This document shows, one piece after another, positions 35,849 through 43,995 of a stretch of 43,995 nucleotides of DNA (positions are counted from its first letter, which is position 1; the number at the start of each line of letters is the position of its first letter). The stretch covers positions 1 through 43,995 of the forward strand of contig NZ_JACJTB010000053.1 in NCBI RefSeq assembly GCF_014698475.1, in the 5' to 3' direction. Position numbers and translations under genes: made by a program. The notes under the pieces were generated by a model. That model had not been told where the DNA came from. It did not search any database and saw nothing but the letters and a program-made list of their open reading frames with translations. The stretch comes from Nostoc spongiaeforme FACHB-130 (GTDB lineage: Bacteria > Cyanobacteriota > Cyanobacteriia > Cyanobacteriales > Nostocaceae).

Positions 35849-36447
35849 ACATCCAACATCAAAGTCAAGTAATGACCTAACCCATCAGCAAGGAGTTGCT
35901 GGCGAAGGGGTGATGGCACGGGAACCGCACGAATTTGATAATTCCCTCGTGGTGACTTGGGCTGCAACAGACCAGCATTTACTAGTACTAATACGGTATT
36001 GCTAATAGCCTTTTTATAAGTAGAGTCAGACCATGCACCCACCGTTGAACTCTGGTCTCGTTTACCTTCAAAGAAGGTTCGCAAGTCAGCAGAAGTTAAG
36101 AAGTAATCAAAAGTCTTAATCTTGTCCAGCAGTACTTCGGCAATGAGTTCGCGTAGCAAACGATGTTCTCGCAGAATCAGAAACAGGATAGTAAGTCGGC
36201 GAATATCAGGATTTCCAGTGGCAATTAATTTAATGTATGCCTCTGGCACTTGATGAAGGCGCTTGAGTATAGTTTGTAGCGCTCGCTCACGGGAAACTTG
36301 AGAACGCAATTGAAACAAATCTCCTATCAATACCCGTTGCCGAATATCTTCATGGGTTGCACCAAGGTACATCAGTTCAGCAACTGTTATGGTTTCAGTT
36401 AGGACAAAAGCATTGTCAGTACGGGCAGCATAAGCAGTTTCAGTCAT
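35845..36447 (-). CDS. brxA: BREX protein BrxA (DUF1819), relocated and inverted
   Basis: The 200-aa protein has the DUF1819 pattern: TVAELMYLGATHEDIRQRVL near the N-terminus, a repeat-rich helical middle (IRRLTILFLILREHRLLREL), FYFL-type KTFDYFLTSADLRTFFEGK, and a winged-helix end (AVSNTVLVLVNAGLLQPK-like). BrxA is a small DNA-binding core component that normally opens the operon. Here it is at the opposite end, transcribed towards brxL, and needs its own promoter. ATG 36447 begins the family-like sequence. A longer TTG start at 36477 has GGAGGG only 3 bases upstream and cannot be excluded. Confidence 0.9.
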   Translation of the reverse strand: MTETAYAARTDNAFVLTETITVAELMYLGATHEDIRQRVLIGDLFQLRSQVSRERALQTILKRLHQVPEAYIKLIATGNPDIRRLTILFLILREHRLLRELIAEVLLDKIKTFDYFLTSADLRTFFEGKRDQSSTVGAWSDSTYKKAISNTVLVLVNAGLLQPKSPRGNYQIRAVPVPSPLRQQLLADGLGHYLTLMLDV

Positions 36448-36603
36448 AATTGCAAAAAGACAGAGGCAAGCAAGCAAGACCCTCCTTCAAACCTCAATAG
36501 TTAAGTTACCGATTTAAATAGTTTTTCAGAAATTCTCGTTAGCATCCTACTATGTAAATCTCCTATTACATTTTCGTCAAGGTTTCGGAGTTTAAGAGGA
36601 TGT

Positions 36604-36632
36604 TTGAAAAGTCAAGCATAGTAAAATATTAT
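36604..36632 (+). promoter_or_regulatory. Sigma-70-type promoter for the helicase gene
   Basis: TTGAAA (36604-36609) and TATTAT (36627-36632) are separated by exactly 17 bases, about 100 bases before the GTG start. It lies in the 286-base divergent gap between brxA and the helicase gene. A second TATAAT occurs at 36646 but without a good upstream hexamer. Confidence 0.55.
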
Positions 36633-36733
36633 ACTAATGCTTGCTTATAATCTGGCTCATGGCAATGTTCAGACTAAATTCATTAGGTTTATACTGACAG
36701 GTAATCAAGCACCAGTAGCAAAAATCTAGTTTT

Positions 36734-39559
36734 GTGACTGACAGTAAACCAACTGATTACGCCGCCATTATCCGTGCCGCCAACCAAACTGTTCCAGAAC
36801 TGCCCGCATGGCTAAGTAATGGTAAACAGGTTTACTCGCCAGAGTATGGAGTTGGCGAGGTAATGGCAGTATTGGGCAGACGGTTGATTGTTAAGTTTGT
36901 AGAAGAGGTGAAACCAACTCAATTTGAAGATTGGGAACACGCAATTTCTATTGGATCAATTCAATCAAGTAATGCCAACTTAGTTTCCTCTACAACATTT
37001 CTTGAACAAAACAACGCCGCACTCACAACAATTTCCGAACGCATTCACCAAATCCCCCACCTGGCATTTCAGTCTGTAGCTCAAGAATTGATTGCAAGCA
37101 TCACGGCGGTGGATATCAAAAATCCCAACCAAGGGATCGTTCACCCCGTACCCAGCGATTTACCGCCTGCTTTACGTTTGGCGTTGCAAAATAACGGTAT
37201 CACCAACATTTATTCTCATCAACTAGAAGCTCTGACAAAATTACGTGCTGGGTTTGACCTAAGTATTACCACGCCCACAGCCAGCGGAAAGACGCTGTGC
37301 TATAATCTCGCCATCCTCGAATCCTGTATCAAGCAACCGCAAACAACGGCATTATATATTTTTCCACTTAAGGCATTAGCCCTTGACCAAATGCGAAAGT
37401 TGCAATCGCTTGTTAAGGCAATGCCCAACAATCGTCTCAAACTCGCATTAATGACGGGGGATACACCTACATCCGAACGGCAGCGCTTGTTTATTCCTAA
37501 TCCACCAAACATCTTGGCAGTCAGTCCCGACTTGTTGCACCACTATCTTTATAATGTGCGCCGTCGAGATCAGGGAGAAGGATGGCGGCAGTTTTTAAGA
37601 CAGTTGCGTTACTGTGTAATTGACGAAAGCCACACCTATATTGGTGCTTTTGGCGCACACTTTGCCAATTTAATGCGGCGGCTAAGGTTAGCAGTTGATG
37701 CAGTTGGCGGTAATTCTCAAAAATTGCAATTTATCTGTTCAAGTGCCACAATTGGCAATCCTCAAGAGATGGCATTGCGCTTTAGTGGCAGAACCCATCA
37801 ACCCCAAAGACTATACTTAATTGAACGTAGTGGTGCAGCTAATGCTGGACGTACCCTGTTATGCCTTGCTCCAAATAGTGCAGCTAATGTTGAAGCTTCC
37901 AAAATTGTGATTTCCTGGTTGCAGTATAATCTCAGTGGTATTGTCTTCTGTAACTCTCGTGCTGCTGTCAAAGGTTTACTAGGCTTAATTCAAAGAGAAA
38001 CACAACGACTTAGATTAGGTTATTTAACAAGCAAGGTGGCGGTGTTCTACAGTTCTTTGACAGGCGATCGCCGCCGGGAGATTATTCAAAAACTGCAAGC
38101 TGGACAAATTAAAGTAATTATCTCAACCTCTAGCTTGGAAGCGGGAATTGATCTACCTGAGCTAGACTGCTGTTTGCTACGTGGGTTTCCGGGTAGTTTA
38201 ATGTCATTTTGGCAACGAGTAGGAAGAGCCGGACGCAAGCAGCATGGACTTGTAATTTATCTACCCTTGGGACAAAATCCTATTGATATATTCTACGCTC
38301 GGCATAGCGAACAGTTATTATCGGGAGAAGTTGAATCTGCTGCTTTTAACCCAGACTATCCCACAATTCTAGGCAAACATTTAGAATGCGGCTGCATTGA
38401 AAGTAGTCTGGCTTTAAAGGAACTCAATAGCCGTTTCGGAAAAGCCGCCGACGCAGTTGCAGGTTCTCTTTTACAACAAAACAAAATTTTTCTGAGTAAT
38501 AATGGAAAACTTTGGGGAAGAGGTTATCCGCACAAAGACATCAATCTCAGAAGCAGCCCTCAAACCTCGATTTCCTTAATTGAGAAGCACACAGGCGAAA
38601 TTTTAGAAATTATGTCACTTTCGCTTGCCCATCGGGAGGTATTTCCGCAAGCAGTATATATGGTACAAGATGACAGCAGCGAGTTAATAGCCTACCGCAG
38701 CGAAAGCCTTAATGAAGAGAAAGGGGAAGCATTACTAGCTTATCTAGGTAAAGATACAGATTTATTTACTGAAGCCGAATCAGAATTAGATATTCAACCA
38801 CTTTCTACATTGGCAGAGTCCAAAATTATCCCCACCAAAATCAAAGATGCTCGGTTGCGTTTAACCCTTGTTTGGGGAGAAATTACTAATTCTGTTACAG
38901 GTTATCGGTTGATGAAACGCACTTATGGGATGACTTGTAAAAATCAGCGTTGTGGTAACTACAAAAAACCGCTTGAAGGGAAAACTTGCTCCTTGTGTAG
39001 GCATCCTCTAGGAGCAGCTGAAGTAACAAAACTTCAGTCAGAAGTAGCATTTGAGGAGCCGTATGTTACAAAATACCAAGCGCCCTGCGTACTGGTAGAA
39101 ATAAATGAACCCCTACAAAAAGCGATACAAGTACAAGTCAACAAATACAAACAAGAAATTATAACATCCACAGGAGGTGAAGTTCCTGAACAATACCAAA
39201 CACTATGGACTAGTAGTGCTGATTTTACAGCAGTCCATAGCATCCAACACCAGATAGTAAAAGCTGTACCCCTGGTAGTTTTGTCCTCTAGCCTAGATGT
39301 GGATGGAATAGTTACGCAAAAAGAAACTAGAACAATTGGCTACTTTTTTGACACTTGTGAAGGTGGTAATGGAGCAGCAGAAGCTATATTTTCTGACTTG
39401 ACCAATTTCGCTGCTAAAGCATATGCGCTAGCAGCTGAATGTGATTGTGAAGCAGGTTGTCCAAGGTGTTTACATTCAACTGGTTGTCCGCAGCATAATG
39501 AAGCACTGCATAAAGACTTGGGTTTGTTTTTGTTAGATGCAATCAGTCAGGCAGTGTAG
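36734..39559 (+). CDS. MrfA/YprA-type DEAD/DEAH helicase with DUF1998 Cys domain
   Basis: The 941-aa protein starts with GTG. An N-terminal SH3-like part (VYSPEYGVGEVMAVLGRRLIV, about 33-54) is followed by a superfamily 2 helicase: TPTASGKT (K186), DESH at 297-300, SSATIGNP, STSSLEAGIDLPELDCCL, WQRVGRAGRK. A zinc-ribbon-like CKNQRCGNYKK-N8-CSLC follows, and then a DUF1998-type C-terminal CDCEAGCPRCLHSTGC, which in MrfA binds zinc. MrfA repairs mitomycin-type lesions, and DUF1998 helicases also occur in DISARM and other defence loci. Adjacency to BREX suggests a defence or repair function; it is not one of the core type I genes. Confidence 0.88.
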   Translation: MTDSKPTDYAAIIRAANQTVPELPAWLSNGKQVYSPEYGVGEVMAVLGRRLIVKFVEEVKPTQFEDWEHAISIGSIQSSNANLVSSTTFLEQNNAALTTISERIHQIPHLAFQSVAQELIASITAVDIKNPNQGIVHPVPSDLPPALRLALQNNGITNIYSHQLEALTKLRAGFDLSITTPTASGKTLCYNLAILESCIKQPQTTALYIFPLKALALDQMRKLQSLVKAMPNNRLKLALMTGDTPTSERQRLFIPNPPNILAVSPDLLHHYLYNVRRRDQGEGWRQFLRQLRYCVIDESHTYIGAFGAHFANLMRRLRLAVDAVGGNSQKLQFICSSATIGNPQEMALRFSGRTHQPQRLYLIERSGAANAGRTLLCLAPNSAANVEASKIVISWLQYNLSGIVFCNSRAAVKGLLGLIQRETQRLRLGYLTSKVAVFYSSLTGDRRREIIQKLQAGQIKVIISTSSLEAGIDLPELDCCLLRGFPGSLMSFWQRVGRAGRKQHGLVIYLPLGQNPIDIFYARHSEQLLSGEVESAAFNPDYPTILGKHLECGCIESSLALKELNSRFGKAADAVAGSLLQQNKIFLSNNGKLWGRGYPHKDINLRSSPQTSISLIEKHTGEILEIMSLSLAHREVFPQAVYMVQDDSSELIAYRSESLNEEKGEALLAYLGKDTDLFTEAESELDIQPLSTLAESKIIPTKIKDARLRLTLVWGEITNSVTGYRLMKRTYGMTCKNQRCGNYKKPLEGKTCSLCRHPLGAAEVTKLQSEVAFEEPYVTKYQAPCVLVEINEPLQKAIQVQVNKYKQEIITSTGGEVPEQYQTLWTSSADFTAVHSIQHQIVKAVPLVVLSSSLDVDGIVTQKETRTIGYFFDTCEGGNGAAEAIFSDLTNFAAKAYALAAECDCEAGCPRCLHSTGCPQHNEALHKDLGLFLLDAISQAV

Positions 39560-39770
39560 AACATTTGCGCCTACTGGGTTGAATAATTGCATCTTATACC
39601 GTATCAGATTTGACCAAGCCCACAAATGCTACTTGATACTGTTCACCCTGAATATTTCATACAGATCTATTTTTGATTCTATAATTGCTACTGCCTGTGT
39701 TATCGCATATTCACCTTCCTGTTTCTTATTGTCCGTTAGTGCTTTGGTATTCGACAAGTAAATTAGCAAA

Positions 39771-39971
39771 TCATCGGCTGATAATAGCTTGGTAATAGTT
39801 AAGTGCTATTCTCTCTTCCTTTGTAATATTTAAAAACAATAGGAAATTTTGGCGTTGCATAAATGCGGGATGAATTGGCGGTTGAAACCATTGAAAATTC
39901 ATTCCACATTGGGCGAAATCATCCCATAATTCAGCAACGCCGAAATTTTCAATCTTGGTATTGTGAAGCAT
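39771..39971 (-). CDS. Small protein downstream of the XRE regulator
   Basis: The 66-aa frame starts with ATG 23 bases inside the end of the XRE gene and has fairly natural composition (Trp, Phe and Gln-rich middle). No motif is recognised. Coupled position after a small HTH gene would suit a toxin or accessory of a two-gene module, but this is only positional. Confidence 0.4.
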   Translation of the reverse strand: MLHNTKIENFGVAELWDDFAQCGMNFQWFQPPIHPAFMQRQNFLLFLNITKEERIALNYYQAIISR

Positions 39972-40176
39972 TAGCTATGGATTCCTTAACTGCTTGGTCT
40001 AATTCCTCAATTGAACATCCATAAAGCTTACATAATGCTGCTGTCTGATCAATTCTTAGTTTTGGTATAGTACGCCCTTTCTCCCAATTGCGTACAGAAG
40101 ATTCTCCAACACCAACTTTACTAGCTACATCGACGGTTCTGAGATTTAACCGCTCTCTTAACTGCTTCATATCCAT
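39949..40176 (-). CDS. XRE-family HTH regulator
   Basis: The 75-aa protein is almost entirely one HTH_3/Cro-C1 domain: LRERLNLRTVDVASKVGVGESSVRNWEKG, RIDQTAALCKLYGCSIEEL. It is divergent from the coiled-coil protein gene, with a 143-base spacer containing a 15-bp inverted repeat that overlaps a good promoter. I infer that it represses that gene and possibly itself. Confidence 0.88.
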   Translation of the reverse strand: MDMKQLRERLNLRTVDVASKVGVGESSVRNWEKGRTIPKLRIDQTAALCKLYGCSIEELDQAVKESIANASQYQD

Positions 40177-40201
40177 TACAGTAACTTTACCATTTACTTA
40201 C

Positions 40202-40305
40202 CGCAACGGGTTGACGCTTTTAGTTAACACAATTAGAATTAGTAACAGAAAGCCGCTGCACTCGACTTCCAGGAAGAACGCAACGGCTAACGTCAACCCC
40301 TTGCG
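40202..40305. promoter_or_regulatory. Operator-like inverted repeat and promoter between XRE gene and coiled-coil gene
   Basis: CGCAACGGGTTGACG (40202-40216) and CGTCAACCCCTTGCG (40291-40305) are inverted copies matching at 14 of 15 positions. The left arm contains TTGACG (40211-40216), which pairs with TAGAAT (40234-40239) at a 17-base spacer to make a plus-strand promoter. An extra partial direct copy, CGCAACGG, lies at 40279-40286. This looks like a looped or two-site operator of the XRE protein. Confidence 0.65.
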
Positions 40306-40319
40306 AGGTCAATATAATC

Positions 40320-41870
40320 ATGACACAACTGCAAGGAGCGGTCGTAGTTTTAGCCGACAACCAAGCGATCGCCCAATTAGAATTAGAGCAATATATCAAA
40401 GAACAAGCCGATGCCATTGCTCCTTTTGCAATAACTTACAGCTTCGATTACAACCAATTTAAAAGACCTGAACTACAAAGCAAAGCCCGAACGACTTTGG
40501 GTAACTTCTTAGGATTTGTTCGCCAAACCTTTGATGGTTTATTAGAAAGTGGTCGAGCTTTGCAGCATGTCTATGACGACTGCATCGCTATGGCCACTGA
40601 TGGAAAAAAGATTTTTGCAGCATGGCTCGATAGCCCTGACTTTGGGGCATCACGCTACATCGCTAAAGCCTCAATGGAAATATACGCTTGGTTTAAGAAG
40701 CTTCCGAAAAGGGTGCAACGCCTTGTGCGCGAGAAAGTACAGAATTGGAGCGTTGCAGCTCTACGCCAGTTAACTCAAATCTCAACTGACTTAGTGAAGG
40801 AGCTGGTAGGTACTGGGAAAAAGACAGCAGCACAAATTAAAGCAGCAGCAACCTCAGAACTGCCTACTCCTAAAGCAAATACTCTTTATAACTCTAAGTC
40901 AGTTCTGGTTGTTAGGAAATCAGATTCTATCGCATTATCTAAGGCACAGTTTGCACCGGGAGTGCGAGTTATCGTGGTCGAGGACAATATGGGTTGTACT
41001 GGATGTAGGGGCATCATTATTTCTAAATGGGATAAAACTGACTCAGATTTGTGGTGGGTATTATTAGACCATACAGTTTCTATGGGGCTAGAAACTAAGC
41101 GCCTGTTTGAACCAGAACAGTTACAAGTAGAAGTGTCCACTGCCGAAATTACTCCCAAACAGACAAAGCTTTACAGAACTGAAGAACTCTACACTGCGGC
41201 TCAACTAGAGCAGAAAATAGCAGAAGCCTTAGCACAACAAAATAAAGAAAAAGCCGAAGAAGAACTGGGGCGGTTTGTTGAAATTCGAGATGCAGCACTA
41301 AAAGCAGCAACTGTGGAACTCCAAGCAGCAAGAGCATATGCCCAAAAAATGGCCCAAACCAAGGAAGAAGTAGCTAAAAAGCTAATTGAAACAGAACGCG
41401 AACTAGGGAAAGTGCGGTCACTCCAAACAGAAAAGGCACAATTGGAACAACGAGTAGCCCAATTAGAAAAAGCTCTCGAAGATGCTAACAAAAACAGATG
41501 GAGCAATACATTCAATAGCCAAGCTGCTAAAGTAGTGAACTCGGAGTTGGAGAAAACTATTACACCTTTAATGTCGCAAGTTGAGCATTTAAATAATGTA
41601 CTCTTATTACGAGAAGAAGAACTAGCCGAACTTCAAGTTGTTAATACCAAACAACAGGAAGAAATAACGCAATTACGCCAATTATTACCTTTACCTAACA
41701 TCGAAACCCAAGAATCAACAATTATTGCTGAATTTGGGCATATAGGAGAGCAGTTTGGTTGGGCTGGTTGGAGTCGTCAAGGTTATCGAGCAGTCAATGG
41801 AATTTTACATACAGGGATAAATGCTATTGCGGCTTTTGTCTTTGATTTGACTAATTCCCAACGTCATTAA
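40320..41870 (+). CDS. Coiled-coil protein of unknown function
   Basis: The 516-aa protein has an N-terminal helical domain (about 1-185), a small beta-rich segment at about 215-275 (GVRVIVVEDNMGCTGCRGIIISKWDKT, VLLDHTVSM) with a C-x-x-C pair, a long coiled coil at about 290-460 rich in Ala, Glu, Gln and Lys, and a C-terminal amphipathic part (FGWAGWSRQGYRAVNGILHTGINAIAAFVFDL) that may touch membranes. I do not recognise the family; the middle could be an SH3-like fold. It is controlled, by position, by the divergent XRE gene. Confidence 0.7.
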   Translation: MTQLQGAVVVLADNQAIAQLELEQYIKEQADAIAPFAITYSFDYNQFKRPELQSKARTTLGNFLGFVRQTFDGLLESGRALQHVYDDCIAMATDGKKIFAAWLDSPDFGASRYIAKASMEIYAWFKKLPKRVQRLVREKVQNWSVAALRQLTQISTDLVKELVGTGKKTAAQIKAAATSELPTPKANTLYNSKSVLVVRKSDSIALSKAQFAPGVRVIVVEDNMGCTGCRGIIISKWDKTDSDLWWVLLDHTVSMGLETKRLFEPEQLQVEVSTAEITPKQTKLYRTEELYTAAQLEQKIAEALAQQNKEKAEEELGRFVEIRDAALKAATVELQAARAYAQKMAQTKEEVAKKLIETERELGKVRSLQTEKAQLEQRVAQLEKALEDANKNRWSNTFNSQAAKVVNSELEKTITPLMSQVEHLNNVLLLREEELAELQVVNTKQQEEITQLRQLLPLPNIETQESTIIAEFGHIGEQFGWAGWSRQGYRAVNGILHTGINAIAAFVFDLTNSQRH

Positions 41871-42003
41871 TAACAACAAATCACATTTTAGAGTTACACC
41901 TAACAAATTACAGCTAGCTTCACATAATTGCTATGCAGAGAATACACAAAATGTATCTCTGTACCTTGAGTTGCTGTAATTGCATTTAGGTGAGGGATCA
42001 TTT

Positions 42004-42591
42004 ATGAAAAACTATGAAATGCTCAAGAGTTTACCCAAAGAAAGGTTAGAACCCAGACAATTTCTACGCCACTGTTTCGGTATTGCCGAACTCAGTTCTG
42101 GAGAACTTCTTGAAGAAGAAACAGATTCGCAATATCGAAAAAAATGCATCACTGTACTATGTGCCATCTTAGGTGTACAAAGACCAACAGTTCGCAAGTG
42201 GGGAAGCGATCTCAATTTTGATGGAATACCTAACTATTGTAAATTTACACTTGCTTACATTCACACCGCCGAAATCGTACCAAACCAGCTAAATAGCATC
42301 TTGACAGGAGAATACAATGCACCGGAAGTAGACGCTCAAACCTTTCTTGAAAAAATACTCCTTGAAGGGTTAACTGAAAAACAAATACTGCAAACCGTTT
42401 CTCACGCCAATTTTCGCGCAACTTGTGTCAAAACCCTCACGCAAGTATTACATATTGGCACCAAATCAGTCCAAGATTGGGGTCAAGATATGTCGTTTCA
42501 CAAAATGCCCAAAATTCACAAGCATACCTTGAGCTATGCTTTGGCTGCTATCTCCAAATCGTCATCAAAAAATTGGGAAAAAGCAGCCTGA
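42004..42591 (+). CDS. Small protein with two internal repeats
   Basis: The 195-aa protein is built of two related halves of about 75 residues. The first has RKKCITVLCAILGVQRPTVR, KWGSDLNFDGIPN and TLAYIHTA; the second has RATCVKTLTQVLHIGTKSVQ, DWGQDMSFHKMPK and TLSYALAA. Each repeat looks like an HTH-type helical unit (a helix, a GV/IG turn, a V-x-K/D-W helix). A DNA-binding role is plausible. ATG 42004 follows GGTGAGGG at a proper spacing; a longer TTG start is less likely. It precedes the methyltransferase gene by 70 bases on the same strand and may be cotranscribed with it. Confidence 0.7.
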   Translation: MKNYEMLKSLPKERLEPRQFLRHCFGIAELSSGELLEEETDSQYRKKCITVLCAILGVQRPTVRKWGSDLNFDGIPNYCKFTLAYIHTAEIVPNQLNSILTGEYNAPEVDAQTFLEKILLEGLTEKQILQTVSHANFRATCVKTLTQVLHIGTKSVQDWGQDMSFHKMPKIHKHTLSYALAAISKSSSKNWEKAA

Positions 42592-42661
42592 TTTATTTAA
42601 ATAGTCGAATTAGGAAACTTGGTCTTAAAGATAAAACCGCGCATTATATTAGCGCAGAAAA

Positions 42662-43995
42662 ATGAACTCAACAGCTACAAACAAAAAAATAGCTATTAGC
42701 CTATTCTCCGGGGTGGGTGGATTTGATTTGGGATTTGAAGCAGCAGGATTTGAAATCGCGATCGCCATTGATAATAATCCCATCGTCCTAGCAACATACC
42801 AACATAATTTCCCGCACGCCACAGTCTTGTGCAAAGACATTCGGGAGGTGACGGCGCAAGAAATACGTGCCTGTATTCAGGCGAAGTATGTAGATTGGGA
42901 CGGGGAAATTCATACCGTTTTTGGTGGCCCACCATGCCAAGGATTTAGCGTTGCTGGACTGCAAAATGTTGAGGATGAGAGAAACTCGTTGGTGGGGGAG
43001 TTTGTTCGCCTGGTGTTGGAACTCAATCCTCTTGCGGCAATCATGGAGAATGTGCCAGGGATTGAGAATCAGAAGTTTGGCTGCATTACTGCTAACCTCC
43101 AAGCAGTGCTAGAAGAACATTATTTTCTCTCAAAGTGGAACCTCACCGCTTCAGATTACGGGGTTCCGCAAGCTAGAAAAAGGGTGTTTTTTATTGCATC
43201 TAAGTTTGGAGAAATTATAGCGCCGGAGCATCAACCTCAACATACAGTTAGAGATGCGATCGCGGACTTGTCGCCAGTCCCCCTACTCCCCAAGCAAAAC
43301 ACTCAAGAATGGCATCCAGATTGGGTGAAGGGAGAATATGCTAAGTATCTTGAAAAAATATTCCCAAATATTGGTATAGTAAATAACATTGGAACGGGAT
43401 TCGCAGCGACAACACATACACCAGAAGTAATTCAGCAATTCATCAACACTCCCCCAGGTGCAAGGGAAGCTAAATCCAAATCAAAGAAGCTGCAATGGGA
43501 TGGATTCTGCGTGACTTTAAGAGCGGGGAGTGGCAACCGCACCGCATTACGTCCCCTTCATCCAGAACAGCCACGGGTTATATCTGTAAGAGAAGCTGCT
43601 CGTTTGCACAGCTACCCCGATTGGTTTAATTTCAGCGAGGCAATACTCCACGCCCAAAGAGAAATCGGAAATTCGGTACCCCCATTGCTTGCATATGCTG
43701 TGGGAATGCAAGTTAGGGAACATCTAGAATGCAATACCAGTTATCAGATTAATTGCCAAAATTGGCAAAACTGCCTATTTTTACCAATTTCTTGGAATTT
43801 TAAGAATATATTCGTTTTTGCCAATGAAATGCTGTCTTTAAGCGGGTTAAGAAAAATCAGCAAAGAGCGATCGCCTCCTTTCATACCAATTCACGAAAAA
43901 TCTGATTCAAATAAAGCATCAAGAATAAAATCCCAACCTGTAATAGAAGCAACGATTGATGTGTTTAATTTCTCCAAACGCTTCCAGATAAATTG
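42662..43995 (+). CDS. C5-cytosine DNA methyltransferase, 3' end outside window
   Basis: At least 444 codons are open to the window edge. All main C5-methyltransferase motifs are visible: AISLFSGVGGFDLGFEAAG (I), GGPPCQGFSVAG with catalytic C92 (IV), IMENVPG (VI), QARKRVFFIA (VIII), and GNSVPPLLA (X). The target recognition region lies between VIII and X. After motif X the frame continues for about 100 residues with AT-rich sequence, unlike most single-domain enzymes, which stop soon after this motif. The extra part could be a fusion partner such as a restriction domain or simply an extension. No restriction gene is visible in the window, so it may be solitary or its partner lies to the right. 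Confidence 0.92.
   Translation, partial: MNSTATNKKIAISLFSGVGGFDLGFEAAGFEIAIAIDNNPIVLATYQHNFPHATVLCKDIREVTAQEIRACIQAKYVDWDGEIHTVFGGPPCQGFSVAGLQNVEDERNSLVGEFVRLVLELNPLAAIMENVPGIENQKFGCITANLQAVLEEHYFLSKWNLTASDYGVPQARKRVFFIASKFGEIIAPEHQPQHTVRDAIADLSPVPLLPKQNTQEWHPDWVKGEYAKYLEKIFPNIGIVNNIGTGFAATTHTPEVIQQFINTPPGAREAKSKSKKLQWDGFCVTLRAGSGNRTALRPLHPEQPRVISVREAARLHSYPDWFNFSEAILHAQREIGNSVPPLLAYAVGMQVREHLECNTSYQINCQNWQNCLFLPISWNFKNIFVFANEMLSLSGLRKISKERSPPFIPIHEKSDSNKASRIKSQPVIEATIDVFNFSKRFQIN

Noticed and set aside
39537-39761. 74-aa plus-strand ORF after the helicase
   Set aside because: It begins inside the helicase gene in another frame, has no start signal and no recognisable content.
1-43995. CRISPR array
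   Set aside because: No regularly spaced direct repeats of 25-40 bases were seen on either strand.

Overview
The window looks like part of a plasmid, or a plasmid-derived island, of a filamentous cyanobacterium (Nostoc/Anabaena type). Evidence: more than a dozen copies of the cyanobacterial HIP1 octamer GCGATCGC (for example near 13787, 16488, 19141, 21885, 24592, 33648 and 43257), moderate AT-richness, and several protein families I know mainly from cyanobacterial plasmids. No chromosomal housekeeping gene was seen. The genus is inference.

Layout. 1-4.7 kb: a 5'-truncated NarL/LuxR-type response regulator, a one-pass membrane protein, two tandem paralogous ParA/MinD-type ATPases, an Rpn-type PD-(D/E)XK nuclease-like protein and a small unknown gene. 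4.8-9.3 kb: plasmid maintenance, with a primase-like (AEP-type) replication protein, an origin-like upstream region of paired hairpins and short repeats, a ParB-domain protein, and a plus-strand leader ending in a strong terminator. 9.3-12.1 kb: an IS630-type HTH remnant, two membrane proteins of unknown role and a degenerate tRNA-like gene with a UUA anticodon loop. 12.1-20.5 kb: a tightly packed minus-strand cluster with an HTH regulator, at least six small membrane proteins, an M23 peptidase, a lambda-type GH104 muramidase/transglycosylase, a soluble FtsK-type DNA motor, a RusA-like nuclease and a small P-loop ATPase. A motor, two wall hydrolases and many envelope proteins suggest DNA transfer across the envelope, but no VirB4, relaxase or VirD4 is visible, so this may be an undescribed FtsK-driven apparatus.

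20.5-36.4 kb: after about 0.9 kb of AT-rich noncoding DNA comes a complete type I BREX phage-defence locus: brxB, brxC, pglX, an inserted ABC-ATPase/TOPRIM protein, pglZ and brxL on the plus strand. brxA lies at the far end on the opposite strand, its stop codon overlapping that of brxL. The inserted gene is markedly AT-rich and sits between pglX and pglZ. It resembles OLD-family nucleases or a fused PARIS (AriA-AriB) and could guard BREX against viral inhibitors. The central part of pglX is also AT-rich, which suggests exchange of its specificity region.

36.5-44 kb: a MrfA/DUF1998-type helicase with its own good promoter, a small XRE regulator facing a large coiled-coil protein across a long inverted-repeat operator, a small protein built from an internal duplication, and a C5-cytosine DNA methyltransferase running off the right edge. 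The right half therefore reads as a defence and DNA-modification island beside the maintenance and putative transfer functions of the left half.
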